DNA of 6,367 nt from contig JAQCHG010000104.1 of NCBI GenBank assembly GCA_027619675.1, positions 1 to 6,367 of the forward strand, written 5' to 3'. Shown here one piece after another: positions 1 to 5,995 of this stretch; position 1 is the first letter of the stretch, and the number at the start of each line of letters is the position of its first letter. The stretch is from Cyanobacteriota bacterium. Its GTDB lineage: Bacteria > Cyanobacteriota > Cyanobacteriia > Phormidesmidales > Phormidesmidaceae. The notes under the pieces were generated by a model. The model did no database searches. It worked only from the letters and a program-made list of their open reading frames with translations, and was not told the DNA's origin. Made by a program: the position numbers and the translations under genes.

Positions 1-245
1 ACCCTAATCAGATCAACAATGTGCTGGCCTTTCCGGGGGTGCTGCGGGGGGCGTTGGACTGTCGCGCCCAGGCTATTACCACGTCCATGTACCTGGAGGC
101 GGCCCACGCGATCGCCTCCCTGGTGTCCCCCCAAGAATTGGATGCAGAGCACATCATCCCATCGGTATTTGACAGCCGGGTGGCGACGGCGGTGTCGTCT
201 GCGGTGCAGCAAGCAGCACGGGATGCAGGGGTGGCGCGGGCCTAA
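1..245 (+). CDS. Malic enzyme, C-terminal fragment (5' end outside window)
   Basis: The gene is open at the left edge and ends with TAA at 243-245, so only the last 80 or so residues are seen. They start with (Y)PNQINNVLAFPGVLRGALD, a stretch typical of the NAD(P)-binding domain of malic enzymes, and continue through ITTSMYLEAAHAIASLVSP and IIPSVFDSRVATAV, which close bacterial malic enzymes. The enzyme oxidatively decarboxylates malate to pyruvate and CO2 with reduction of NAD(P)+, in the cytoplasm. The catalytic and cofactor-specificity residues lie outside the window, so NAD versus NADP preference cannot be judged. A HIP1 site (108-115) is inside the gene. Family assignment is from recognised motifs; no similarity search was run. 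Confidence 0.9.
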   Translation, partial: PNQINNVLAFPGVLRGALDCRAQAITTSMYLEAAHAIASLVSPQELDAEHIIPSVFDSRVATAVSSAVQQAARDAGVARA

Positions 246-332
246 GAGAACCAATTCCCTGGCTCACAGCAAATATCTGTTGTTGAAACAGAGGCTTGAA
301 GCCGCGATGGTGAGGAAACCCATGTGAAGGGA

Positions 333-354
333 GCCTGGAATTCAAATTCCAGGC
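333..354 (+). terminator. Perfect inverted repeat after the malic enzyme gene, possible terminator
   Basis: GCCTGGAATT (333-342) is exactly complementary to AATTCCAGGC (345-354), with only CA between. As RNA this would fold as about 8 bp with a six-base loop. It lies 88 nt after the malic enzyme stop and 120 nt before psiE. No T-run follows, so it is not a classical intrinsic terminator; it could stabilise a 3' end or be a protein-binding palindrome. A smaller palindrome, GGCTT-G-AAGCC, lies at 293-303. Confidence 0.4.
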
Positions 355-474
355 CGGACATCGGGCTGATCCCCTAGATTTCTGAAGACAGGCATAAGCA
401 TTCGTTGCTAGTCGGGGGGGCGGAAATCCCGTATTCTCACAGCAGCAGATTGGTGACGGTATTGAGGAAAAACC

Positions 475-939
475 ATGGGGCGTCGGCGCAGAACTCCCTG
501 GGGCTGGTTAGCCCATAATTTTCAGGATGAACAGTTTCTGTGGCGGTTGCGGCAAGTGGAGGGCCTCGTCTCCAAGGTGCTGTCGATGGCCATGGTGGTG
601 GTAATTCTGGTGACGGTGATTGATCTGGGCCTGGTGCTTTATCGATCGCTGTTGGTATCCGATAGCACAGGTTTCTTTCAGACCACCCTGACGGAAATTT
701 TTGGCCTGTTTTTGAGTGTGTTAATCGCCCTAGAAATTTTAGAAAACATCACTGCCTACCTCCGCAAGCATGTGGTGCAGGTGGAGTTGGTGATTGCCAC
801 GGCCCTGACGGCGGTGGGGCGAAAGCTGATCATTTTGGATTTAGAAAAGGTGCAGGGGGTGAGCTTATTGGGGCTGGCAGCGGCATTGTTTGCCCTGTCC
901 ATTAGCTATTTCATCGTCAAGGCAGTCCACCAGTCGTAG
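475..939 (+). CDS. psiE: PsiE-family inner-membrane protein (phosphate-starvation-inducible E-like)
   Basis: A 154-residue protein with a basic N-terminus (MGRRRR) and four predicted membrane helices at about 35-58, 71-90, 102-121 and 129-149. The segment IFGLFLSVLIALEILENI (75-92), followed by a histidine and a VELV helix ending in GRKLI, is the signature I associate with the PsiE family. In E. coli, psiE is induced by phosphate limitation through PhoB, but its molecular function is unknown. The start is well supported: an in-frame TGA lies at 463-465 and a GAGGA ribosome site (464-468) sits 6 nt before the ATG. I see no repeated cyanobacterial Pho-box pattern upstream, so phosphate control is not shown here. 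The gene is followed after 13 nt by the next coding region, suggesting co-transcription. The symbol reflects family membership only. Confidence 0.8.
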   Translation: MGRRRRTPWGWLAHNFQDEQFLWRLRQVEGLVSKVLSMAMVVVILVTVIDLGLVLYRSLLVSDSTGFFQTTLTEIFGLFLSVLIALEILENITAYLRKHVVQVELVIATALTAVGRKLIILDLEKVQGVSLLGLAAALFALSISYFIVKAVHQS

Positions 940-952
940 CGGATGGGAGGCG

Positions 953-1492
953 ATGGGGGCTTCCGGTTGGTTAGTGATCACCCCTTGGCGGCAGGATTTG
1001 GCCACCAGCCTCCGCTATGCCCAACAGGAGACATTTTTGGCGGGCCGGTTTCAAGACCCTGGGGGGTTAGTGGCCGACCCGGCGGCGGCGATCGCCGCCC
1101 TTGATGAGATCGCCCTCCCTCCGGATCTAGAGGCAGCGGACCAAGCCGATCTGCTGGCGTTTTTGCAGGCGGAAGCGGCCCAACAGCGGAAAGCGATCGC
1201 CCTTTACCAAGCAGCCCAGACGGTGGATGAGCAAGTAGCTGCCCTGAGGCTGGCTGCCGGGTTTGAGGGCACCCATTCGGTCATTGATCTACCTGGCGTC
1301 GAGGCTTTGAAACCGCTGGATCCCCAGGTGCTCGTGGCCCATTTTGGGACGACCCAACCGGATGTAGCCACCCTCCGGGCCGATGGCCATGGGTTGGAAA
1401 CCCATGTGGGCGATCGCGGCACCGGGGTGTGGATCCGCCTTCAAAATAGAGAGGGGGATTGGTTGGCGATCGTCGGGGTTTCTGGGGATTAG
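953..1492 (+). CDS. Hypothetical protein, 179 residues, no recognised domain
   Basis: I do not recognise this protein. From ATG 953 it has 179 residues and no signal peptide or membrane segment. The first two thirds are alanine-, leucine- and glutamine-rich and look helical (about residues 42-103, with QADLLAFLQAEAAQQRKAIA). The last third looks like beta strands, ending in GTGVWIRLQNREGDWLAIVG. The frame also stays open upstream into psiE (to 890), but that part reads as the psiE shadow. A purine-rich GGGAGG (945-950) lies only 2 nt before the ATG, which is very close; GTG at 974 is an alternative start. Three HIP1 sites (1088, 1193, 1410) fall inside. The 13-nt distance from psiE suggests one transcript. 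An intact 540-nt frame supports a real gene. Confidence 0.65.
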   Translation: MGASGWLVITPWRQDLATSLRYAQQETFLAGRFQDPGGLVADPAAAIAALDEIALPPDLEAADQADLLAFLQAEAAQQRKAIALYQAAQTVDEQVAALRLAAGFEGTHSVIDLPGVEALKPLDPQVLVAHFGTTQPDVATLRADGHGLETHVGDRGTGVWIRLQNREGDWLAIVGVSGD

Positions 1493-1574
1493 CAGGGCAT
1501 TGCCGGAAAAACGCGGCTGGCTCAAGGGATACTCCGCCCTTTCCGAAATGGTGACCTTGCAAACCGTTTCCCTC

Positions 1575-1604
1575 CATAGCGCCCCATGGTCTGACGGCGC
1601 TGTG
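1575..1604 (+). promoter_or_regulatory. Hairpin just upstream of the haloperoxidase start
   Basis: Bases 1575-1583 pair with 1596-1604 to give a 9-bp stem (one T-G wobble; core AGCGCC/GGCGCT) with a 12-base loop containing CCATGG. It ends 20 nt before ATG 1625. It could end the psiE transcript (though no T-run follows), control translation of the downstream gene, or be chance. The sequence shows only the pairing potential. Confidence 0.3.
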
Positions 1605-1624
1605 ATGAACTCAGGTTAAGGACG

Positions 1625-3253
1625 ATGCGGGTTTCCCTAAAACGGTTGGGCCGATGGATCGGACTGGGGTTGGGGTTGAGTTGGCTGCTCAGCAGTCTAT
1701 GGATGTCCCCAGTTGCGGCCCAGGTGGATGACGGCCACCGCATTGACGCCCTCCCCGTGGGGCAGGCCTTACCCGAGCAAAATGCCGTGGTGTTTTGGGA
1801 CAACATTGCTATCAATGCCATTCGGTTTGAGTCGCCGGGTCCCCCAGCGGTGGCGCGGGCCTTAGCCATGGTCCACACCGCCCAGTACGAGGCTTGGAGC
1901 CAGTACGATGGCACCGCCGTTGGCACCCTGCTGGGGGATCGCTATCGGCAACCCGTGGGCGATCGCACCATGGCCCACAAAACCACCGCCATGGCCTACG
2001 CCGCCTACCGCGTGCTGGGGGATTTATTCCCCAACCAACTTTGGCAGTTCAACCAGGCCATGGCAGCGGTGGGCCTCGACCCCAGCCTCACCACCACCCA
2101 CCCAAATACCCCAGCGGGTCTGGGTAACCTGGCGGCGGCAGCGGTGCTGACCTACCGCCACCCCGATGGGGCCAATCAATTGGGCGATCGCCACCCCGGT
2201 GCCTACAGCGACTACACCGGCTACGAACCCGTCAACAGCCCTGATCAGGTGGTGGATCTCAACCACTGGCAGCCCTTAGCCACCCCCAACGGCAACATCC
2301 AAGGCTTCTGCATAGACGATGGCTCCTTGACAGTGCAGACCTACATCGCCCCCCACTGGGGGCAAGTCACCCCCTTTGCCCTCGGGGACGGAGAGCCCAT
2401 CACCAGTCCTGTCGCCCCCGCCCGCTATCCTTCCCCCGTCTTTACCCGCCAAGCCCAAGAGATTGTGGACATCAGCGCCCACCTCACCCCGGCCCAAAAG
2501 GCCATGGCGGAATATTGGGCCGATGGCCCCTCCTCAGAATTTCCCCCTGGCCATTGGGCCTTAATTGCCCAGGTGGTGTCCCTGCGGGATCACCACAGCC
2601 TGGATCAAGACGCCCGCCTGTTTTTTGCCCTCAGCAATGCCAACCTGGATGCCAGCATTGTGGCCTGGGGCATCAAGCGGGACTACGATTCTGTCCGCCC
2701 CATCACCGCCATTCGCCGCCTGTTTCGGGGTCAGCAAATCTACGCCTGGGCCGGACCAGGCCAAGGAGCCGATTGGATTGATGGGGCCACCTGGCACCCC
2801 TACCAGGCTACCTGTTTTGTCAGCCCCGCCTTTCCAGAATTCGTCTCTGGCCACAGCACCTTTAGCGCTGCATCGGCGGAGGTGTTGAAGACCTTTACGG
2901 GCAGCGATCGCTTTGGCTATGGCGATCGCTTCGTCTACTCCGAGGTGGAATATTTTGCTGAGCCTGTGGATCTGTTTTGGCCCACCTTTTCCGCCGCTGC
3001 TGATGAAGCGGGCCTATCTCGCCGCTATGGGGGCATCCATTTTGCCGATGGGGACTTGGTCGGTCGCCGTCTGGGGCGGCAGGTAGGGGCGCGGGTATGG
3101 ACCAAGGCTCAAGCTTTTTGGAGCGGCACCGCTGCCCCCGTGGCGGATCTCGGGGATGAATTCAGGGCCATTCTAGCCACCGATGATGTCACCCAGAGTT
3201 TTCCGTTGCGTCCCCAAACGCCGACAGCGCCCAGGGGATTCTTCGGCTTTTAA
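1625..3253 (+). CDS. Exported vanadium-dependent haloperoxidase / PAP2-fold protein
   Basis: A 542-residue protein. Residues 1-32 form a Sec signal peptide (basic MRVSLKRLGR, hydrophobic core, VAA before the likely cut at Q33), so the enzyme probably works in the periplasm or outside. The core matches bacterial vanadium haloperoxidases: FWDNIAINAIR near 57-67, then the oxyanion pocket K351-x6-R358-P (KRDYDSVRP), S408-G409-H410 in FPEFVSGHST, and R466-x5-H472 in SRRYGGIHFADGD. Spacings equal those of Lys353/Arg360, Ser402-Gly403-His404 and Arg490/His496 in the Curvularia chloroperoxidase. Such enzymes oxidise halides with H2O2 using bound vanadate; the same fold serves acid phosphatases, so phosphatase activity is possible. 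The ATG has AAGGA (1618-1622) only 2 nt away; an in-frame TAA just upstream rules out a longer start. The gene ends overlapping holB tail to tail. Confidence 0.88.
   Translation: MRVSLKRLGRWIGLGLGLSWLLSSLWMSPVAAQVDDGHRIDALPVGQALPEQNAVVFWDNIAINAIRFESPGPPAVARALAMVHTAQYEAWSQYDGTAVGTLLGDRYRQPVGDRTMAHKTTAMAYAAYRVLGDLFPNQLWQFNQAMAAVGLDPSLTTTHPNTPAGLGNLAAAAVLTYRHPDGANQLGDRHPGAYSDYTGYEPVNSPDQVVDLNHWQPLATPNGNIQGFCIDDGSLTVQTYIAPHWGQVTPFALGDGEPITSPVAPARYPSPVFTRQAQEIVDISAHLTPAQKAMAEYWADGPSSEFPPGHWALIAQVVSLRDHHSLDQDARLFFALSNANLDASIVAWGIKRDYDSVRPITAIRRLFRGQQIYAWAGPGQGADWIDGATWHPYQATCFVSPAFPEFVSGHSTFSAASAEVLKTFTGSDRFGYGDRFVYSEVEYFAEPVDLFWPTFSAAADEAGLSRRYGGIHFADGDLVGRRLGRQVGARVWTKAQAFWSGTAAPVADLGDEFRAILATDDVTQSFPLRPQTPTAPRGFFGF
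2904..2929. repeat. Pair of HIP1 octamers inside the haloperoxidase gene
   Basis: GCGATCGC occurs at 2904-2911 and 2922-2929, 18 nt apart and in the same reading phase, so each encodes a D-R within SDRFGYGDRF. They belong to a window-wide set of perfect copies starting at 108, 1088, 1193, 1410, 1959, 2184, 2904, 2922, 3351, 3530, 3982, 4118, 4751, 5208, 6266 and 6287. HIP1 is an established cyanobacterial genome signature. Confidence 0.9.
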
Positions 3254-4182
3254 GCAACCATCCCCATCAGGGTGACTTCCCACACCAACCGAGGCTGCAC
3301 AAATTGGCGCAGGTGCTGGCGGGCTGTTTCCAGGGCTTGGATCATCTGGGGCGATCGCGACTGGTGCCAGTGGCGCTGCTGCAAGTAGTCCACCAGCCAC
3401 AGTTGGGTTTCTAAATCCAGATCCTTGGCCAACAACCGGGCTAGGTCGAGGGCCGATCGCAGGGTTTGAGGAAAGGGATCCACCGCCGCTAGCACCTCAC
3501 TGGGCAGGGCTTGCAGGGTTTCCCAGGCGGCGATCGCCGCCCCTGGGCTGCCCTGGGCCAAGGCCAAAATTTCCGGCTGTTGCAGGATATCCCCCTGACC
3601 CTGGGTGGTCAGCACCGTCGCCAACTCAGCGGGGGCCAACCGCCGAAAGGGCACCGTTTGGCACCGAGACACCAGGGTAGGCAAGAGGGCAGCGGTGTCT
3701 GGGGCCAGCAGGATCAGGGTGGCATTCCCCGGCTCCTCCAGGGTTTTGAGCAAGCCATTGGCGGCCCCTTCGGCCATGGTTTCCGCCCCCTCTAGCACCA
3801 CCACCGCCTGGGGCGCTTCTAGGGGGGGACGGCTGAGGAAACGGGCCACATCGCGAATTTGCTCTAGACGGACTTGGGGGGGACTTTTGCGTTTTACCCC
3901 CAAGTCCTCTGCTTCGGCGGGGGTAATGGGTCGCCCCTGGTGCAGATAGGTGGGCTCAACCCAGAGCAAGTCGGGGTGGTTGCGATCGCCAATGCGCCGT
4001 TGAATGGCGGGGCGATCTTCCCCCCCTAACAGCAGCGTGGCCAGGGCCAAGGCCACCCGTCGCCGACCCACCCCGGCGGGTCCGGCAAATAGGTAGCCGG
4101 GGGCAACCCGCCCCTGGGCGATCGCCCGCTCCAGTAAGCTAATGGCCGTGTCTTGGCCGACAATCCCAGCAAAAGGGGTCAT
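3250..4182 (-). CDS. holB: DNA polymerase III subunit delta' (clamp loader)
   Basis: A 310-residue protein starting MTPFAGIVGQDTAISLLERAI, the usual opening of clamp-loader AAA+ subunits. Further landmarks are the P-loop region GPAGVGRRR (34-42), NHPDLLWVEP (68-77), LLKTLEEPG (144-152) and the SRC motif (172-174), which supplies the arginine finger to a neighbouring subunit in delta' and DnaX. The role is loading the sliding clamp at the replication fork. Two oddities: the P-loop lacks the GK[S/T] needed to bind ATP, and no zinc-binding cysteine cluster follows it (the only cysteine is in SRC). The first is compatible with delta', which does not hydrolyse ATP in E. coli. ATG 4182 is preferred because of a strong ribosome site; the frame is open a further 70 codons upstream (TTG 4392, ATG 4377), but that extension has no family resemblance. 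tmk lies upstream on the same strand. Confidence 0.88.
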   Translation of the reverse strand: MTPFAGIVGQDTAISLLERAIAQGRVAPGYLFAGPAGVGRRRVALALATLLLGGEDRPAIQRRIGDRNHPDLLWVEPTYLHQGRPITPAEAEDLGVKRKSPPQVRLEQIRDVARFLSRPPLEAPQAVVVLEGAETMAEGAANGLLKTLEEPGNATLILLAPDTAALLPTLVSRCQTVPFRRLAPAELATVLTTQGQGDILQQPEILALAQGSPGAAIAAWETLQALPSEVLAAVDPFPQTLRSALDLARLLAKDLDLETQLWLVDYLQQRHWHQSRSPQMIQALETARQHLRQFVQPRLVWEVTLMGMVA

Positions 4183-4186
4183 TCCA

Positions 4187-4195
4187 TCCTTCTCC
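4187..4195 (-). promoter_or_regulatory. Ribosome binding site deciding the holB start
   Basis: Read on the - strand this is GGAGAAGGA, followed by four bases and ATG (4182-4180). It is the best Shine-Dalgarno match near any candidate start in this frame and coincides with the beginning of the conserved delta' sequence, so it favours 4182 over the upstream TTG 4392 or ATG 4377. Confidence 0.65.
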
Positions 4196-4396
4196 GTGTG
4201 GTGAGACCCGGCATGATCCAATCCTAATGACCCACTAGTACCGCACGGCGTACATTTGCCAACCGTTTCCTGGCGTGGGGGAGCGGAGGGGCAAGGGAGC
4301 CCAGGGGATTGGGACTTCCGCCGCAGAGTACTAGGGCTTAACCAAACCGCCCTCTGCTTCAGGTTGCCATTCCCCATTTCCCCCAACGGCAAGGCA

Positions 4397-5080
4397 CTAC
4401 AGTCGGTGTCCGTACCACAGGGTGAGGCGGTCTAGCACCAAAGCTTGGATCTGCTGCGCCACTTGGTCTACGGGCTGGGCTGCATCCACCACTGCAATCC
4501 GCCGGGGATGGGCATCGGCAAGGGCCTCAAACCCCTGCTGCACCCGTTGATGGAACTGGGCATCGGCGGTTTCCATGCGGTCCAGGGGACCCCGCTTTTG
4601 GCTACGGTCCAGCCCCACCTCAGCATCCAGCCTTAGCCACAGGGTGAGATCACTGGTCAAACCGTTGGTGGCAATGCGGTTAAGACGCTCAATGAGGGAG
4701 AGATCTAACCCCCGGCCATAGCCCTGGTAGGCCACGGTGGAGTCCACAAAGCGATCGCACAATACCCAGCCCCCCCGCGCCAAAACGGGCCGCATGACTT
4801 CGTCTACGTGCTGGGCGCGATCGGCGGCGTACATCAATAACTCGGCCCGGTCATTGACTTGATGACTAGCCGAGCCATCCAACAATAGGGTCCGCAACGC
4901 CTGCCCCAGGTTGGTGCCCCCAGGTTCTCGCGTGATGACAATGTCCGCCATTTCCCCCAAGTGCCGCAGGTGTTGGACCTGGGGTAGATCCTCTAGCCAT
5001 TGGTGTAGCTGTTTCAGTTGCGTGGTTTTACCAGCCCCTTCCACCCCTTCTAAAACGATTAATTTGCCAGTCATGTTCAC
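4397..5080 (-). CDS. tmk: Thymidylate kinase (dTMP kinase)
   Basis: The enzyme phosphorylates dTMP to dTDP using ATP, in the cytoplasm, feeding dTTP synthesis. Numbered from the GTG at 5080 (227 residues), the P-loop is EGVEGAGKTT (11-20), the substrate-binding REPGGT is at 51-56, and the DRxxDST motif is at 109-115. The lid RSQKRGPLDR (159-168) is rich in basic residues while the P-loop has none besides the lysine, which is the bacterial type II arrangement. The start is either GTG 5080 or ATG 5074, two codons later; an AGGG lies 7 nt before the GTG, and an in-frame TAG four codons upstream excludes longer forms. Length is slightly above the usual 205-215. holB follows on the same strand after a 214-nt gap; tmk-holB adjacency is common in bacteria. 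Confidence 0.95.
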   Translation of the reverse strand: MNMTGKLIVLEGVEGAGKTTQLKQLHQWLEDLPQVQHLRHLGEMADIVITREPGGTNLGQALRTLLLDGSASHQVNDRAELLMYAADRAQHVDEVMRPVLARGGWVLCDRFVDSTVAYQGYGRGLDLSLIERLNRIATNGLTSDLTLWLRLDAEVGLDRSQKRGPLDRMETADAQFHQRVQQGFEALADAHPRRIAVVDAAQPVDQVAQQIQALVLDRLTLWYGHRL

Positions 5081-5530
5081 GGATATGCCCTACGTGGTGG
5101 GTGTAGTCTTGGCATGGCTCTGGTCCTGGACGACACCGCCCCCATTGCGTTTACTTTAGGATCTAGTACCATATGGACGATCGCAATATTGGGATCTGCC
5201 TGGATCTGCGATCGCGTAAAAGCCTTCAACCATATCGGCTTCTCCCTAAATAGGGATTCAATTTTCTCTCTAGGGTGTGTTTTGGGTCGCCCAAGCGATC
5301 GGTTACAGTGTTGCTGGAGGATGGATCACCCCTCTGTCAGCAGACTCTGAAGCCCACGATAGTTTTTCACCATACGGGAGTTACAAGTATCACTCGTGGC
5401 AGTTTGCACCGAAATGCCGATGCCACAATGATTTTGGCCCAGGTGCAGAGTCGGGATCTTCCATGTACGTCAGGCGACCCTCCCTCCCCGTTTTGCCGAG
5501 GGACACAGTTGTTACCCAGCTAGAGTTGTT
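5081..5530. other. 450-nt intergenic region between divergent tmk and an unknown gene
   Basis: This stretch must carry the promoters for tmk (leftward) and for the gene at 5531 (rightward), but I find no convincing -35/-10 pair for either. Visible small structures: CAATATTG (5184-5191); GGATCTGC repeated at 5192-5199 and 5202-5209; a HIP1 site (5208-5215); the palindrome TCCCTA-AA-TAGGGA (5243-5256); and TTGGG-TCG-CCCAA (5282-5294). Two overlapping open frames run from about 5275 to 5552, but their translations resemble no family and look like chance. No tRNA-like fold and no NtcA-type GTA-N8-TAC site was seen. Confidence 0.6.
5243..5256. promoter_or_regulatory. 14-bp palindrome in the divergent intergenic region, possible operator
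   Basis: TCCCTA (5243-5248) and TAGGGA (5251-5256) are perfect inverted arms around AA. It lies about 165 nt upstream of tmk and 275 nt upstream of the gene at 5531. A further TAGGG occurs at 5271-5275. The symmetry would suit a dimeric regulator, but nothing identifies one. Confidence 0.25.
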
Positions 5531-5851
5531 ATGGCACGCTATAGCACGTTAATCAAGGCTCAAAGTTCCCTACCTAGCCTGCGTCAGGTATTGCTCAATA
5601 CTCTGGCTTCCTGTGACCTCGACCTCATTTATGACAATGACGATTATTTGGTGGCGAAGGAACGGCCTGGAGACGTTCGCCTCAATTGCTTAGCCACCGT
5701 TGAAGTCCTGATCAATCCCCCCACCCTTTCTAACCCGTCTGCCCAGGTCAATTTGGTGGTCACCAATGAGGAACTTCCCCTCAAGCGGGATAACCATTGT
5801 CAGCGCCTGTTTCAGTTAGTCAACCACGCCCTCGCTAGCCATAGCCTGTAG
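5531..5851 (+). CDS. Conserved cyanobacterial protein of unknown function, 106 residues
   Basis: The translation (MARYSTLIKAQSSLPSLRQ..., CDLDLIYDNDDYLVAKERPG, LVVTNEELPLKRDNHCQRLF) resembles a small soluble protein that I recall as widespread in cyanobacteria and without assigned function. The pattern is an N-terminal helix with SSLP-LRQ, a strand segment D-I-Y-D-x-x-D-Y-x-V-A-x-E, a strand VEVLI, and NEELPL-x3-NHC followed by a C-terminal helix. There is no signal peptide or membrane segment. Two cysteines sit in the conserved-looking parts (CDLDLIYD and NHC). The ribosome site is weak (AGAG, 6 nt before ATG). It is transcribed divergently from tmk and convergently with the ABC transporter gene, so it is probably monocistronic. 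Confidence 0.8.
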   Translation: MARYSTLIKAQSSLPSLRQVLLNTLASCDLDLIYDNDDYLVAKERPGDVRLNCLATVEVLINPPTLSNPSAQVNLVVTNEELPLKRDNHCQRLFQLVNHALASHSL

Positions 5852-5871
5852 AACAGTGCCTGTAGAACAGC
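5844..5871 (+). repeat. Near-perfect 14-bp tandem duplication over a stop codon
   Basis: GCCTGTAGAACAGT (5844-5857) is followed at once by GCCTGTAGAACAGC (5858-5871), with 13 of 14 bases identical. The first copy contains the TAG stop (5849-5851) of the 106-residue protein. This looks like a recent slippage or tandem duplication just after a gene end. Confidence 0.85.
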
Positions 5872-5903
5872 GTGTGTTAGGGTGCGTCATCAATCACAGG
5901 GAC

Positions 5904-5952
5904 AAGCCTGACTGGCCATTATTCTCGCCTCAAGACACTGTGGCTCAGGCTT
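5904..5952. terminator. Stem-loop between convergent genes, possible two-way terminator
   Basis: AAGCCTGA (5904-5911) pairs with TCAGGCTT (5945-5952). An inner GCCA/TGGC pairing (5915-5918 with 5941-5944) extends the stem after a three-base bulge, leaving a 22-base loop. A second possible stem, GTTCCG/CGGAAC, lies at 5960-5985. Lying between two converging genes suits termination in either direction, but no clear T-run follows on either strand. Confidence 0.4.
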
Positions 5953-5995
5953 CAGAAACGTTCCGGAAATGGCAGTGTTCGGAACAAATGACCCA

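Noticed and set aside
355..474. Promoter for psiE (TTGCTA 405-410 with TATTCT 432-437)
   Set aside because: The spacing is 21 nt, too long for a standard promoter, and the elements are weak matches, so I did not list it.
890..952. Upstream extension of the 179-residue protein into psiE
   Set aside because: The extra 21 codons are fully explained as a shadow of the psiE frame.
1562..1571. AACCGTTTCC shared with 4261-4270
   Set aside because: A ten-base match is expected by chance in a window this size.
1281..1926. Several - strand open frames opposite the hypothetical and haloperoxidase genes
   Set aside because: They are antisense shadows with proline-, arginine- and glycine-rich low-information translations and no recognisable motif.
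4226..4238. AATGACCCACTAG occurs here and again at 5987-5999
   Set aside because: A 13-base exact match between two sites is not surprising in 6.4 kb (order of one chance pair expected), and the flanks do not match.
4235..4334. CTAGTAC (4235-4241) and GTACTAG (4328-4334) as inverted ends of a small insertion in the tmk-holB gap
   Set aside because: Seven-base arms 86 nt apart are within chance, and no target duplication is visible.
5275..5552. Two overlapping open frames (about 82 and 91 codons) upstream of the gene at 5531
   Set aside because: Their translations show no family resemblance or regular structure, have no good ribosome site, and one overlaps the start of the conserved gene. 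They look like chance frames in non-coding DNA.
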